In this document: piece after piece, positions 33,207 to 41,434 of the stretch
How positions within the stretch are numbered: position 1 is the stretch's first letter
Layout: the number at the start of each line of letters is the position of its first letter
Assembly (NCBI RefSeq): GCF_012516475.1
Contig: NZ_CP051217.1
Span: forward strand, 1,922,001-1,986,000
Source: Parasphingorhabdus halotolerans
Lineage (GTDB): Bacteria; Pseudomonadota; Alphaproteobacteria; Sphingomonadales; Sphingomonadaceae
Direction of reading: 5' to 3'
Length of the DNA: 64,000 nt
Made by a program: the position numbers and the translations under genes
The notes under the pieces: generated by a model
Told to the model about the DNA's origin: nothing
Database searches by the model: none
What the model saw: only the letters and a program-made list of their open reading frames with translations

Positions 33207-34151
33207 TCACACTCCAGCCATACGAATAGCCAATGCCGGGTCGGTCGGATCAGACCAGTCTTGCCGTGCCGCCCAGTCCGCAAGCGAAGTTGGCGAAACC
33301 CCGAACCGAGCCTCCATCTCCTCCATCTCGGCAATCAGCGGAGACACCGGCTGGGTGTTGTAGAAGCGGTAGAAAGATGCCATTCCATCGTAAATCGAGA
33401 AAGGTTTTACCTCGGCTGAGCCGGTAACCAGCAGGCTCATCGCTGATGCAAATTCGTCTGGCGACAGGCTTTTAAATGCGATTTCTTTCCCCGCTGCTTT
33501 GCTGAGCCGCTGCGCCACTTCCTCGCCGGTTAGCGCTTCTGGCCCGCCAATCGCATAGCGCCCGCCAGGAATATCATCGCGCTGGAGCGCCGCAACCATG
33601 AACGCCGCCACGTCATCAAGGCAAATCCATGAAATTTTCAGATCCGGTCTCGCCGGATAAGCAAAAATGCCCTTGTTGGCGATGGACGGTTTGCTCCAGC
33701 TACGGATCATATTGTCCATGAATACTTTAGGCTCGAAGATGAAATATTGGCTGCCGCATTCCATGATCGCCTGCTCAATATCACGGCGTCCATCATGCGC
33801 AGGGTTGTCAATATCATGCTCTGCGACATAGCAACTGGTATTGAAGGTGATTTTCTTTACGCTATTTTCACGCGCGGCGGAGGCGATGTTCTTCCCCAAT
33901 TGTTTGGCCAGATCGCGATCAAAGACAAATGGCAGATGGGCTGCGATGCCGTCCATCCCTGCCGCCGCAGCGATCATCGATTGCTCGTCATATAAATCAG
34001 CAGCCACTGTCTCGACATCGGCAAATTCGGTACTCGCCAAGGCGTCCTTGTTGCGAAGTGCAGCCACTGGCCGCATGCCGGCATCTATCAAACGACGGAG
34101 CAGCGGATGGCCTTGATCACCAGTCGCGCCCAATACCAATATTTTCCTCAT
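33207..34151 (-). CDS. NmrA-like NAD(P)-binding protein
   Basis: 314-residue atypical SDR: KILVLGATGDQGHPLLRRLI (GxxGxxG, residues about 3-22), AALRNKDA, HLPFVFDRD, and IGGPEALTGEEVAQRLSKAAG near the C-terminus. There is no classical Tyr-x3-Lys pair in the usual place, which points to NmrA/NAD(P)H-sensing or quinone-reductase-like proteins. Three ATGs are in tandem; the third (34151) is six bases from AGGGA and is preferred. It is 30 bases downstream of the KstD-like gene on the same strand, so probably co-transcribed. Substrate or sensing role unknown. Confidence 0.75.
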   Translation of the reverse strand: MRKILVLGATGDQGHPLLRRLIDAGMRPVAALRNKDALASTEFADVETVAADLYDEQSMIAAAAGMDGIAAHLPFVFDRDLAKQLGKNIASAARENSVKKITFNTSCYVAEHDIDNPAHDGRRDIEQAIMECGSQYFIFEPKVFMDNMIRSWSKPSIANKGIFAYPARPDLKISWICLDDVAAFMVAALQRDDIPGGRYAIGGPEALTGEEVAQRLSKAAGKEIAFKSLSPDEFASAMSLLVTGSAEVKPFSIYDGMASFYRFYNTQPVSPLIAEMEEMEARFGVSPTSLADWAARQDWSDPTDPALAIRMAGV

Positions 34152-34181
34152 CATCATTCCCTGATCAATTTTCCGAATACA

Positions 34182-35801
34182 CTAGATATTCTCGCGCCTT
34201 GCCGCCGCACGGCCGGCGATATATCCAAAGGTCAGCGCTGGTCCCAATGTGCCACCAGCCCCTGCATAAACGCTTCCTGTCGGGCAGCTAATGACATTTC
34301 CGGCACCATAGAGGCCCGCAATAGGCCTTCCGTCATGGCCAATTATCCGACCCGAAGCGTCAGTTTTCGCGCCGCCATTAGTGCCTAAAGCGCCCGATTT
34401 AATTTCAACCGCGTAATATGGCGCCTGCTCAATCGGCCCTAAAGTAGCTGCCGCACCGGCGCGCGAGCGATCTCCATAAAACCGATCATATTCACTTTCC
34501 CCTCGCCCGAAATCGGGATCCATTGCATCTTTAGCATTCGTATTGAACCGCTCAATCGTCTGGTTCAGTTGGGCAGCGTCAATTTCCAGTTTACCCGCCA
34601 GTGCTTCCAGACTCTCTGCCTGCACGATCCAGTCAGGAATATCCTGCCCCGGCATCACCGAAGCTAATGGATATCGCGATAGATATTGATGATCGAAAAT
34701 CAAATAGGCTGGCAGATTAGGGTAATCATAAGTCGCCGGATCAAAAGAGTGAAACGCTCCGGCCAGTGACGCATAATTATTCGCCTCGTTACAGAAGCGC
34801 TTGCCCGCCGTGTTGACCATCACTGTATGCGGCAGGGTGCGCTCGATAAGTACCGGCAGGGATCGTTGGCCACCACCCTTCCATTGCGCGCCAGGAACGG
34901 AGATCGTCGGCACCCACCACGCGCTGGTCATATTGCCCAACGAGGCTCCAGCTCCCATTGCCATTTTCAAGCCATCACCTTTATTGGTTGGCGGCGAAGC
35001 AGGCGCGGTTAGTGGGCCGCGCAGAAAAGTGGTTTTCAGTTCTTCATTCCATTCAAACCCGCCGGTTGCGAGCACCACGCCCTGGCTTGCATTGATAGTA
35101 TCGCGGACGCCATGATCGCCAAAACGAGCTCCGACAACACGCTCTCCCTCAACCACAAGCTGAACACCAATCGCCCCTAGTATCGGCTTTATCCCGCGCG
35201 ATAGACATTGCTTGAGCAACCGGCCCACGAGAGCCTGGCCCCAGCCGCGCAAATCGCCCGCAACGCGTCGTTCCAGTTCTTCCGGTTCGATCATCCCGCT
35301 GCCACCGCCGAGCGGTGTTTCGCGCAACATCAGGCGCGGGAAATCGCCGCCATCAAAGACTTTGTCTTTCCAGTCGCCAAGCTCATTGAAATCAAACAGA
35401 TCATTATCGAGCCCCCGGCCGCCGCCCGGTTTTGCTCCGGGCCGGTCGAGATAATAGTCGGGATATCCCTCCAGCATACTTAGCTTGGTCGCGCCAACGT
35501 CATCGAGAAATTTCAGCGCGTGCTGGCCTTCCTTGACAAACGCACCGAGCACTTCCTCATCCATCTCGCCATGGTCCAGCGACTGGAAATAGGCCATGGC
35601 ATCTTCATGGCTGTCTGCAATGCCAGCTGCCTGCATTTGCGGATTATTTGGCACCCAGACAATGCCGCCAGAAATTGCGGCACTGCCACCAAGCCGCTCC
35701 CCTTTTTCAAGTATGACGACCTTTGCACCCGCTTCATGAGCAGAAAGCGCGGCAGTAAGCCCCGCAGCGCCAGCGCCGATAATCAGAACGTCCGTTTCGA
35801 T
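34182..35801 (-). CDS. KstD-like FAD-dependent dehydrogenase with apparent ATC start
   Basis: Read from ATC at 35801, the 539-residue protein opens IETDVLIIGAGAAGLTAALS (Rossmann FAD motif) and continues EKGERLGGSAAISGGIVW, VVLATGGFEWNE (about residue 230) and the C-terminal YGAGNVISC, YAGAGGTLGPALTFGYIAG typical of 3-ketosteroid-delta1-dehydrogenase/fumarate-reductase-type flavoproteins. No ATG, GTG or TTG lies between the upstream in-frame TGA (near 35838) and the FAD motif; the first usual start, GTG at 35654, would delete that motif. GGGAG sits 8 bases before the ATC, exactly where an ATG is expected. Either a rare start is used or the start has mutated. Probably dehydrogenates a cyclic ketone (inferred). 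Confidence 0.75.
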   Translation of the reverse strand: METDVLIIGAGAAGLTAALSAHEAGAKVVILEKGERLGGSAAISGGIVWVPNNPQMQAAGIADSHEDAMAYFQSLDHGEMDEEVLGAFVKEGQHALKFLDDVGATKLSMLEGYPDYYLDRPGAKPGGGRGLDNDLFDFNELGDWKDKVFDGGDFPRLMLRETPLGGGSGMIEPEELERRVAGDLRGWGQALVGRLLKQCLSRGIKPILGAIGVQLVVEGERVVGARFGDHGVRDTINASQGVVLATGGFEWNEELKTTFLRGPLTAPASPPTNKGDGLKMAMGAGASLGNMTSAWWVPTISVPGAQWKGGGQRSLPVLIERTLPHTVMVNTAGKRFCNEANNYASLAGAFHSFDPATYDYPNLPAYLIFDHQYLSRYPLASVMPGQDIPDWIVQAESLEALAGKLEIDAAQLNQTIERFNTNAKDAMDPDFGRGESEYDRFYGDRSRAGAAATLGPIEQAPYYAVEIKSGALGTNGGAKTDASGRIIGHDGRPIAGLYGAGNVISCPTGSVYAGAGGTLGPALTFGYIAGRAAARRENI

Positions 35802-36212
35802 GGCGACTACTCCCGTAAAATCCTCGGAGCCAAATCACCATATTCACCAATTATTGGCCACACGTCTTTTGGATAGGACTGGGATGAGAAAACCGCCGCG
35901 TTTGTCGGCACAAAGCTTAACACCCTTCTTGATCACCGGTTAAGAGACGGGCTTTAGGTATGCGACGTGCAACTGCTTTGATGGCAACTTGGAACGTGGG
36001 TCATGGAAAGGAAAACAGCGAGACTGGACTGGCGGTGAAGCGCAAAGTTTCTTGACCTACAATCTTATTTAGCACTACTAGTGTCAATATAATAGCGGTC
36101 TGAGAAAAGCGATGAAGCGCTGGCAAAAAATTACCCTCGGAGTGAGCCACTAAGGGTGGTGTTTCAGTATGACGGATGCCATAGATTTCAGAGCAAATAT
36201 TCAGGATTGAAC
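35802..36212. other. Intergenic region between flavoprotein and TetR genes
   Basis: About 410 bases with no convincing gene in any frame. It contains the divergent promoters of both genes: TTGACC at about 36051 and an AT-rich stretch with TATAAT near 36090 precede the TetR gene. Short open frames here have no SD or recognisable domain. Confidence 0.5.
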
Positions 36213-36836
36213 ATGGCGAAACAAAGCGCATTGGCAAATAAAATGATACCGGATAGCGATCCGCATCCCGATGGTCGTCGCCAGCGTAGCCAGGTCAGCC
36301 ACGCCAAGATCATCGCTGCTTTTATGAAATTACTGAAAGAAGGCGATCCGAATCCCAGTGCCGCACGAGTGGCAAAAAGGGCAGGGGTTGGTCTGCGTTC
36401 CGTGTTCCGCCATTTTGATGATATGGATTCGCTCTATCTGGAGATTGATAATCTTCTCTACGACCGCTGGGGAGCGGGTCTCACCGCACCCTATAGTTCG
36501 TCAGACTGGCGTGATCAGCTATTGGAACTAATCGCGAGGCGGGCGGAGGTGTATGAGAATATTGCGCCATATCGGCTGATCACAAATTTCGCCCGATTTC
36601 GGTCCGAGCAGCTCATGAAAAATTATGAGCGATTGATGACGCATGAAAGCAAAGCGCTCGCAGCCATATTACCGAGAACGGTACAGAAAGACAAAAGTCG
36701 AAGCAGGGCAATTTTACTCGCCACAAGCTTCGATAGCTGGCGATTGTTCCGGCATGATCAACGACTGAGCAATAAACAAACCATCGCTACTATGTCACAA
36801 ATTGTGAAAGACATAATTGCACATATTGATGATTGA
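36213..36836 (+). CDS. TetR family transcriptional regulator
   Basis: 207 residues. N-terminal HTH at about 25-75: SQVSHAKIIAAFMKLLKEG, SAARVAKRAGVGLRSVFRHF and DDMDSLYLEID, close to TetR but with the looser spacing seen in sphingomonad regulators. A helical ligand-binding domain follows (LLELIARRAEVYENIAPYRL, SFDSWRLFRHDQRLSN). Start ATG 36213 has AGGA at 7 bases; a longer frame from 36156 lacks support. It is divergent from the KstD-like/NmrA genes and followed by a dehalogenase remnant and DUF1330, so it may control that region. Confidence 0.8.
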   Translation: MAKQSALANKMIPDSDPHPDGRRQRSQVSHAKIIAAFMKLLKEGDPNPSAARVAKRAGVGLRSVFRHFDDMDSLYLEIDNLLYDRWGAGLTAPYSSSDWRDQLLELIARRAEVYENIAPYRLITNFARFRSEQLMKNYERLMTHESKALAAILPRTVQKDKSRSRAILLATSFDSWRLFRHDQRLSNKQTIATMSQIVKDIIAHIDD

Positions 36837-36867
36837 ACCATGCGTATCGCAATCATCTGCGCGCCAG

Positions 36868-36993
36868 TTTCAGGAACGCGGGCTTGGCGCAAAGGGCGTC
36901 AATCATGTGACTATTAAAGACGGCGGCCATTTCCTGCAGGAAGACCAACCGGAGCAGCTTTCCGAAGCGATCATAAACTTCATCAACGGATAG
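36868..36993 (+). pseudogene. Haloalkane-dehalogenase-like alpha/beta hydrolase, C-terminal remnant
   Basis: The frame from 36868 reads FQERGLGAKGVNHVTIKDGG HFLQEDQPEQLSEAIINFING and stops at TAG 36993 (space only for display). GGGHFLQED-like with the catalytic His is the C-terminal signature of haloalkane dehalogenases and related hydrolases. Only about 41 codons remain, there is no start codon, and the upstream 30 bases after the TetR stop are unrelated. It is the stub left by a deletion that joined it to the TetR gene region. Confidence 0.75.
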
Positions 36994-37002
36994 GGATTAC
37001 CT

Positions 37003-37422
37003 ATGAAAGTCGTCAATCAAGTCAATCCATCGCCTGAAGCGATGACGGAATTTTTCGGTGCCGAGGAAGAAGGGCCATTCGTGATGGTTAACTTGCTCAA
37101 ATTCAAGGACAAGGCAGAATATGCTGATGGTTCTGATGCTGATCTAAGCGGGGCGGAAGCCTACGCGCGCTATGGCGCTGCGGTGGGGAAATGCATCGCA
37201 GACGTTGGCGGCAAACCGGGGTTCGCCGGTCCGGTGACCGGCCTGATGCTCGGCGAAGTTGAAGAGAATTGGGATATGGTGGCGCTGGTCGAATATCCCT
37301 CGCTGGAGGCGATGAAAAAAATGGTGTCATCGCCGGAGTATCAGAAAATTACCATCCACCGGACAGCCGGGCTTGCTGGTCAATTAAATATCAAGACAAA
37401 GGCTTCCAAATCGGACGGATAG
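37003..37422 (+). CDS. DUF1330 domain-containing protein
   Basis: 139-residue small cytoplasmic protein. The ferredoxin-like DUF1330 pattern is clear: GPFVMVNLLKFKDKAEYADG (residues about 26-45), SGAEAYARYGAAV, VTGLMLGEVEENWDMVALVEYPS and a C-terminal YQKITIHRTAGLAG. ATG at 37003 follows GGATAGGGATTACC. Members often accompany fatty-acid and terpenoid catabolic genes, but no activity is established. It lies directly behind the hydrolase remnant, probably once in one operon with it. Confidence 0.85.
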   Translation: MKVVNQVNPSPEAMTEFFGAEEEGPFVMVNLLKFKDKAEYADGSDADLSGAEAYARYGAAVGKCIADVGGKPGFAGPVTGLMLGEVEENWDMVALVEYPSLEAMKKMVSSPEYQKITIHRTAGLAGQLNIKTKASKSDG

Positions 37423-37456
37423 CTATTGGCTTTCGGTGGCAGTAACAGGCGCTTGA

Positions 37457-38446
37457 TCATTGCAAAAATGCCAGACAGTTATTCTCGGCCAGAAGCGGAT
37501 CGACCTTGGCGCGCGCGTCGCCATCCAGCGCGGCAAATCGAGAACGGAGGTCTGCAAGGCATTTCAATTGGTATTTAAATGTACCCTGTGAATAGGGTTT
37601 GCCCATCACCTCGATGCTGAAAGTATCTTCACCTGCTTCCATCGCCGCCGCGTTGGCGAGCAGGAATGGCGCATAGACGCTTCCCACCTGCTCCAACAAT
37701 ATACCGATTACCGGTTTGAACGGTGCATCCGGCACATCCCATTCGCCTTTAACTCCCGACATATCATCAATGTGGAGTAGCCAGCGAAAGGCATAGGGGT
37801 AGTCCGCGCGCATCATTTCTTGAGCGGTCGGGTCTACGCCGAGCTGCGACAATTGTCCGTATATACCAAGCTCCGCTGATGATGGCCGCGCGCCGAAAAG
37901 ATAATGTTCGTTCACAACATGATCTTCCAACGCCTGCAACACCGCTCGCGTTGAGGCTTCGATCAGCGGGAAATTTTCACGGTTGCAGCCCACAATTGCC
38001 ATCCGGTCAACCTGACGTCTGCGGAAATGTTCGGCCATTGCCTGGCTTTGCTTCACTCCGCCGCCTTTCATCGCATCAAAGGATAGCCAGCGGCTCATCT
38101 GGATCTGGTCCACTTCCTCCAGCCAGCGATACCCGAACATTGCCTTGGTCAGCCATTCGTCGGCAAAATCCTCTAGTAAATGCGCGATAAAGGCTTTCTC
38201 CGGATCGGGAGGAACGACGCTTCTTCCAGTGTGCCGTGTTTCCAGGTCATAGAGGACCGGCGTGCTGTCATTGTGAAAGCTGCCATCGGGATATTCAATC
38301 ACCGGAATAACCGGCGCTTTCACCTGGGACTGGGCGGCTTGTGCAGCTGCTCCATGGTTCCAGATGTGGGTGATCCTGCGATAGCGAAACAACGCCCGCA
38401 TCTTCATCGAATAGGGTGAACCCAAAGCGCCATTGATCACATACAT
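37457..38446 (-). CDS. Glutathione S-transferase family protein
   Basis: 329 residues, longer than a simple GST (about 220). The thioredoxin-like N-terminus has MYVINGALGSPYSMKMRALFRY (Ser/Tyr at the thiol-activating region) and VIPVIEYPDGSFHNDSTPVLYDLE (cis-Pro and Glu/Ser glutathione contacts, about residues 50-75). A helical C-terminal domain follows (LEDHVVNEHYLFGARPSSAELGIYGQL, with the N-capping D/S motif). The final ~90 residues are an extension. It probably conjugates or reduces an electrophile, or acts as a scaffold; the substrate is unknown. The MBL-hydrolase gene ends 13 bases upstream on the same strand, so they form an operon. Confidence 0.82.
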   Translation of the reverse strand: MYVINGALGSPYSMKMRALFRYRRITHIWNHGAAAQAAQSQVKAPVIPVIEYPDGSFHNDSTPVLYDLETRHTGRSVVPPDPEKAFIAHLLEDFADEWLTKAMFGYRWLEEVDQIQMSRWLSFDAMKGGGVKQSQAMAEHFRRRQVDRMAIVGCNRENFPLIEASTRAVLQALEDHVVNEHYLFGARPSSAELGIYGQLSQLGVDPTAQEMMRADYPYAFRWLLHIDDMSGVKGEWDVPDAPFKPVIGILLEQVGSVYAPFLLANAAAMEAGEDTFSIEVMGKPYSQGTFKYQLKCLADLRSRFAALDGDARAKVDPLLAENNCLAFLQ

Positions 38447-38459
38447 GGCGGAAATCTCC

Positions 38460-39530
38460 TTACATTAACTTGCTTTGTTCGATCACGTCGGAATCTGCTG
38501 GCAGGCTGAAGAACATACCATCCTCGCCGACGATAATCGGGCCGTCAAACTTGTCGGGCGCATCATCCAGAAAGGCGGGATAAAGAAACGAAGCTGGCAG
38601 TGGCGGTACGAGATGGCTGAGCACCAGTTGCTTCACACCTGCTATCTGCGCAGATTCTGCGGCCTCGGCCGGGGATGCATGATAATCGAGAATGTCTTTT
38701 GTAATGATCGCCGCGTTGGTCATCTCGCGCTTTTCTAGCGCGGCAGTCATCCGTTTGACCATGTTAGAAGCCAGCGCTTCATGCACCAGCAGGTCCGCAC
38801 CTTTTGCCGCCCGTTCCAAAGATGCGGACTTTGCGGTGTCACCGCTGATCACAATCGACCGGCCTTTATAATCAAAGCGGTACCCGACCGCAGGATCAAC
38901 CGGGTCGTGATCGACTTTAAAGGCCGTAATTTTCAGACCGCCCTTTTCCAAAATCACCATCGTATCGTCGATCATTTCAAAAGGACGCGCTTCGGCACCA
39001 CCGCCGGTCGGGGGCACAATATTTTCGCCATGATGGGCAATGCGGTAACGATTGTCAGTTGCATAGGCGGCGTTAAATCCATCGACAACAGCCTCAACGC
39101 CAGTCGGACCATAGACTGGCAAGGGCGCTGTTGCAGACCCCTGAGTCCAGTGAAACAACATCAACGGTCCCATCCCGTCAATATGATCAGAATGGAAATG
39201 GGTCAGCAAAACACCATCCACTTTGGCAATCGGTATCGCCATAAGGTTCAGATTGCGCGCCCCGCCTTCGCCAATGTCCACGACATAGATTTGCTTGCCG
39301 GCAATCACGACGTTGCAGGGACCGGCACGGTCGGGATTGGGAAGCGGCGAGCCTGTGCCGCAAAGCCCGACATGCAGGCCGTCCGCTAGCATTTCACTAT
39401 TGTCAGTTCCCACCTGCGCCTGAACAGCGCGATCAAAAATGGCCATGCCGATCCGTTGTTGGAAGATGAAAACCCCGGACATAGCCGTGACGATTAAAAC
39501 GGCAAACACGATCAAAATTCTCTTACGCAT
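38460..39530 (-). CDS. MBL-fold metallo-hydrolase, membrane-anchored or exported
   Basis: 356 residues; an N-terminal hydrophobic segment (RKRILIVFAVLIVTAMSGVFIF) is a signal anchor. The metallo-beta-lactamase fold has LTHFHSDHIDGMG (HxHxDH, residues about 132-144), VISGDTAKS (Asp ligand, about 230) and LVLSHLVPP (final His). Length and motifs resemble ribonuclease Z-like or lactonase/arylsulfatase-type MBL enzymes. The start at 39530 has GGGAGAGG; the frame is open to 39587 but lacks support. First gene of an operon with the GST. Substrate unknown. Confidence 0.82.
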   Translation of the reverse strand: MRKRILIVFAVLIVTAMSGVFIFQQRIGMAIFDRAVQAQVGTDNSEMLADGLHVGLCGTGSPLPNPDRAGPCNVVIAGKQIYVVDIGEGGARNLNLMAIPIAKVDGVLLTHFHSDHIDGMGPLMLFHWTQGSATAPLPVYGPTGVEAVVDGFNAAYATDNRYRIAHHGENIVPPTGGGAEARPFEMIDDTMVILEKGGLKITAFKVDHDPVDPAVGYRFDYKGRSIVISGDTAKSASLERAAKGADLLVHEALASNMVKRMTAALEKREMTNAAIITKDILDYHASPAEAAESAQIAGVKQLVLSHLVPPLPASFLYPAFLDDAPDKFDGPIIVGEDGMFFSLPADSDVIEQSKLM

Positions 39531-39640
39531 ATTGCCTCTCCCGAGCGATGCTACCATCAAAAAATTTAATGGCGCGATAAGTGTCAATAATCAATTGCTA
39601 TTTCAAAAAGGTTGAATGTTATAGCGCCGATAATGCCCCT

Positions 39641-39850
39641 ATGATTCTGCATGATCGGGGTCGCATCATCGGACTGCGCGCAATCGGCGACTGTCAGGAC
39701 CGCGCCGCCTGCAGCATCCTCTTGAATACCGGATTGCCGTTCCTTACCCTTTATTCCGACAAGGATGCGGTCGCGCCCACAGCCTTCGCAAATCTGGGTC
39801 CAAATGGCGATGGTTTTGTGATCAGCACGAAAATTGCGGCAGCTCAGTAA
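39641..39850 (+). CDS. Small hypothetical protein or C-terminal gene remnant
   Basis: 69 codons from ATG 39641 (ILHDRGRIIGLRAIGDCQDR; later LPFLTLYSDKDAVAPTAF and GPNGDGFVISTKIAAAQ). Codon choice looks coding and TLYSDKDAVAP is reminiscent of the alpha/beta-hydrolase acid-loop strand, but I cannot assign a family. No good SD precedes it, and the frame is open for 20 more codons upstream. It stands at the edge of a decayed region, so it may be a remnant. Confidence 0.35.
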   Translation: MILHDRGRIIGLRAIGDCQDRAACSILLNTGLPFLTLYSDKDAVAPTAFANLGPNGDGFVISTKIAAAQ

Positions 39851-39999
39851 AATAGAAAAACATAGGCACGTAGTCGCTTTGGCAGCGATTTGCCGACGTG
39901 CACCGGTAAAATTGCCGCGATAGTGACCAAGGGATTTCTTGCTTCTAACGGAATTTTCCTGGTTCTGCTCACTGCGGTTTCCCAGATTAAATTGCAATG

Positions 40000-40356
40000 C
40001 TCGTATGTAATCCAACTTGGTGCGAACAGTTTGAGGCAATGATGCGACATAGTCTCGAAGTTTGCCGATGCCGCCATCGATCCGAGATACGGCGTAAAGT
40101 CCTTGCGCCGAGATGGCCAAGTAAGAACCGAGCTAATCCGATTCCTCGTGATCAGAACAAACGAATTTTGGAGTGCATTACGAAAGCGTCCTTCAAGCCT
40201 TTCAACCTGTGCGGCGATATGATCTCTCAAATCGCTGTTATGTGCCCCGGCTTCCGTCATTGCGTTCGCATAGAAGCAACCGGATTGGGTTTTACGTCCA
40301 ACTTTCATCCACCGTTTGATCAGCCGCGCGGTGGAATCGCGAGCACCATTGTCAGA
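40000..40356 (-). pseudogene. TetR-type regulator remnant with frameshift
   Basis: Minus strand from 40356: SDNGARDSTARLIKRWMKVG, then SGCFYANAMTEAGAHNSDLR and AAQVERLEGRFRNAL, the ligand-domain pattern of TetR proteins (TetR_C_16-like). After about 40145 the match continues in another frame as LGSYLAISAQGLYAVSRIDG and GIGKLRDYVASL, the usual last two helices. The N-terminal HTH is missing. So the gene is truncated at its 5' end and frameshifted near 40130. A hairpin (40369-40386) stands at the break. Boundaries are approximate. Confidence 0.6.
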
Positions 40357-41136
40357 TAGCGCAACCCGGCACCGGCCCGCCGGTGCTCCGAAAGCGATTG
40401 GTACTTCCGGATCACTATATTACGCTCCAATGGCTGTCTCACCAGGGTACGTGAAGATGAACATTCATCCGACCATTGGGTGAATTTCCCTCGTAGGTTT
40501 TGGGATGATCGTCAAAGGTAAAAAATTCCCCGCCATGCCTTTTTGCATCGGGAAATAACCCTTTTCGTACTTTTGATATGCGTCGTGGTCAGTCCCGAAA
40601 AAGATTGTCCAAATCACTAAACACGCGGGGAATTACGGTTGCCGTTTTCTCAATAGACAAAACCCAACACCCTTTCCTACACACCCTCATCCATGCCACA
40701 GTCACCCAATGAACCAGCCACACTCCCCCGTTTCCGCCCTGTTCCCGATACTGGGCGAAATGTTGGGAACGCTTCTTGCGACGCGCGCGCACGTGAATAG
40801 GGCTCACGTTCCCAGATCTTGTAATTCATTTCCTACACGGGCCGGAAGTTGGAGCCCGAAAAAGGGTGAGCGGAAATTTGCGTTTGGGGTTGTGACCTAC
40901 TGTGACCCTGACCGATCGGCAAGCGGATGGAAGGCGCTTTTCGCAGGGGGCTTTTGTAGAAATTATGGAAATTGACGGATTTGAAACATCTGGTAGCCAA
41001 CGGCACTTGGCCGGAAAACACGTTTCCCAGGAGGCAACTTTGACAAACTTTGGGAATAGGAGAAAGAACTATAGACAATTTAATGATCGCCTTTGGGTGG
41101 CGGGATTTCGTCCCGGCGGATGATTCCCCTAAAATA
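40357..41136. other. Decayed intergenic stretch before tRNA-Thr
   Basis: About 780 bases with no intact gene. It holds an 8-bp perfect hairpin (40369-40386, GCACCGGC/GCCGGTGC) without a T tract, the broken frame described separately, and unassigned DNA at 40810-41136. No integrase, IS end or att-like duplication of the tRNA 3' end was seen. Confidence 0.5.
40439..40807 (-). pseudogene. Broken reading frame of unknown origin
   Basis: Minus strand: from ATG 40807 the frame reads MSPIHVRARRKKRSQHFAQY and so on to FSDLDNLFRD, then TGA (40591-40589), and continues open in the same frame as LFPDAKRHGGEFFTFDDHPK and YEGNSPNGRMNVHLHVPW to TGA at 40439. The second part is convincingly protein-like; the first is less so. 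I do not recognise the family. The absence of flanking structure makes a degenerate gene the simplest reading. Confidence 0.35.
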
Positions 41137-41212
41137 TGGTGCCGCTTAGAGGATTCGAACCTCTGACCCCATCATTACGAATGATGTGCTCTACCGACTG
41201 AGCTAAAGCGGC
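41137..41212 (-). tRNA. tRNA-Thr (anticodon CGU)
   Basis: 76 bases on the minus strand, acceptor GCCGCTT paired with AAGCGGC, discriminator A and encoded CCA (41139-41137). The D arm contains AGCTCAGTCGGTAGAGC, the anticodon stem CATCA/TGATG encloses a loop with CGT, and the T arm has GGTTCGAATCC. It reads ACG codons. Confidence 0.97.
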
Positions 41213-41255
41213 ATTTGACCAACGGTTTGATGAGATTAATCAGTCCCGTGTGATT

Positions 41256-41285
41256 GGATAGGCGGCCTTTATCAGTCGCCTATCC
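41256..41285. repeat. Perfect 9-bp inverted repeat upstream of tRNA-Thr
   Basis: GGATAGGCG (41256-41264) and CGCCTATCC (41277-41285) enclose 12 bases; a second small hairpin CTTG-TGA-CAAG follows at once. There is no T tract. It is 44 bases upstream of the tRNA start and may be an operator or the end of an unannotated transcript. Confidence 0.6.
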
Positions 41286-41368
41286 TTGTGACAAGCCTAT
41301 GGATGGCGTTTTCATGACAGCAACGCATCGTTTTACGGAAATTTCCGGTCTCAAAAATAAACTCGGCA

Positions 41369-41389
41369 TTTACCATATATTTACCATAT
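41369..41389 (+). promoter_or_regulatory. CtrA-box-like direct repeat TTTACCATAT x2
   Basis: TTTACCATATA repeats with an 11-base period, giving TTTA-N7-TTTAC and two copies of TTTACCAT. The CtrA consensus is TTAA-N7-TTAAC with half-site TTAACCAT, so each half has one mismatch. It is 45 bases before the start codon of the PAS-like gene at 41435, the right place for a response-regulator site. Inferred by similarity only. Confidence 0.5.
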
Positions 41390-41434
41390 CCAGCGCAAAA
41401 CAGCCTTGAACGAATAGAAACATTGGGACCGGGC

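Noticed and set aside
39844..40308. Intact 154-residue minus-strand gene
   Set aside because: Only its first part resembles TetR; the rest of the TetR pattern continues in another frame and the HTH is missing, so it is a remnant.
40369..40386. Perfect 8-bp hairpin as a terminator
   Set aside because: No T tract on either side and no gene ending there.
40589..40591. In-frame TGA as selenocysteine codon
   Set aside because: No SECIS-like hairpin, no Sec-type family and a degenerate setting; a mutated Trp codon is simpler.
41101..41120. CGGGA/TCCCG hairpin as tRNA-Thr terminator
   Set aside because: Only a 5-bp stem with no T run.
40357..41212. Integrative element at tRNA-Thr
   Set aside because: No integrase, no duplicated tRNA 3' end and no mobile genes; only a decayed scar can be claimed.
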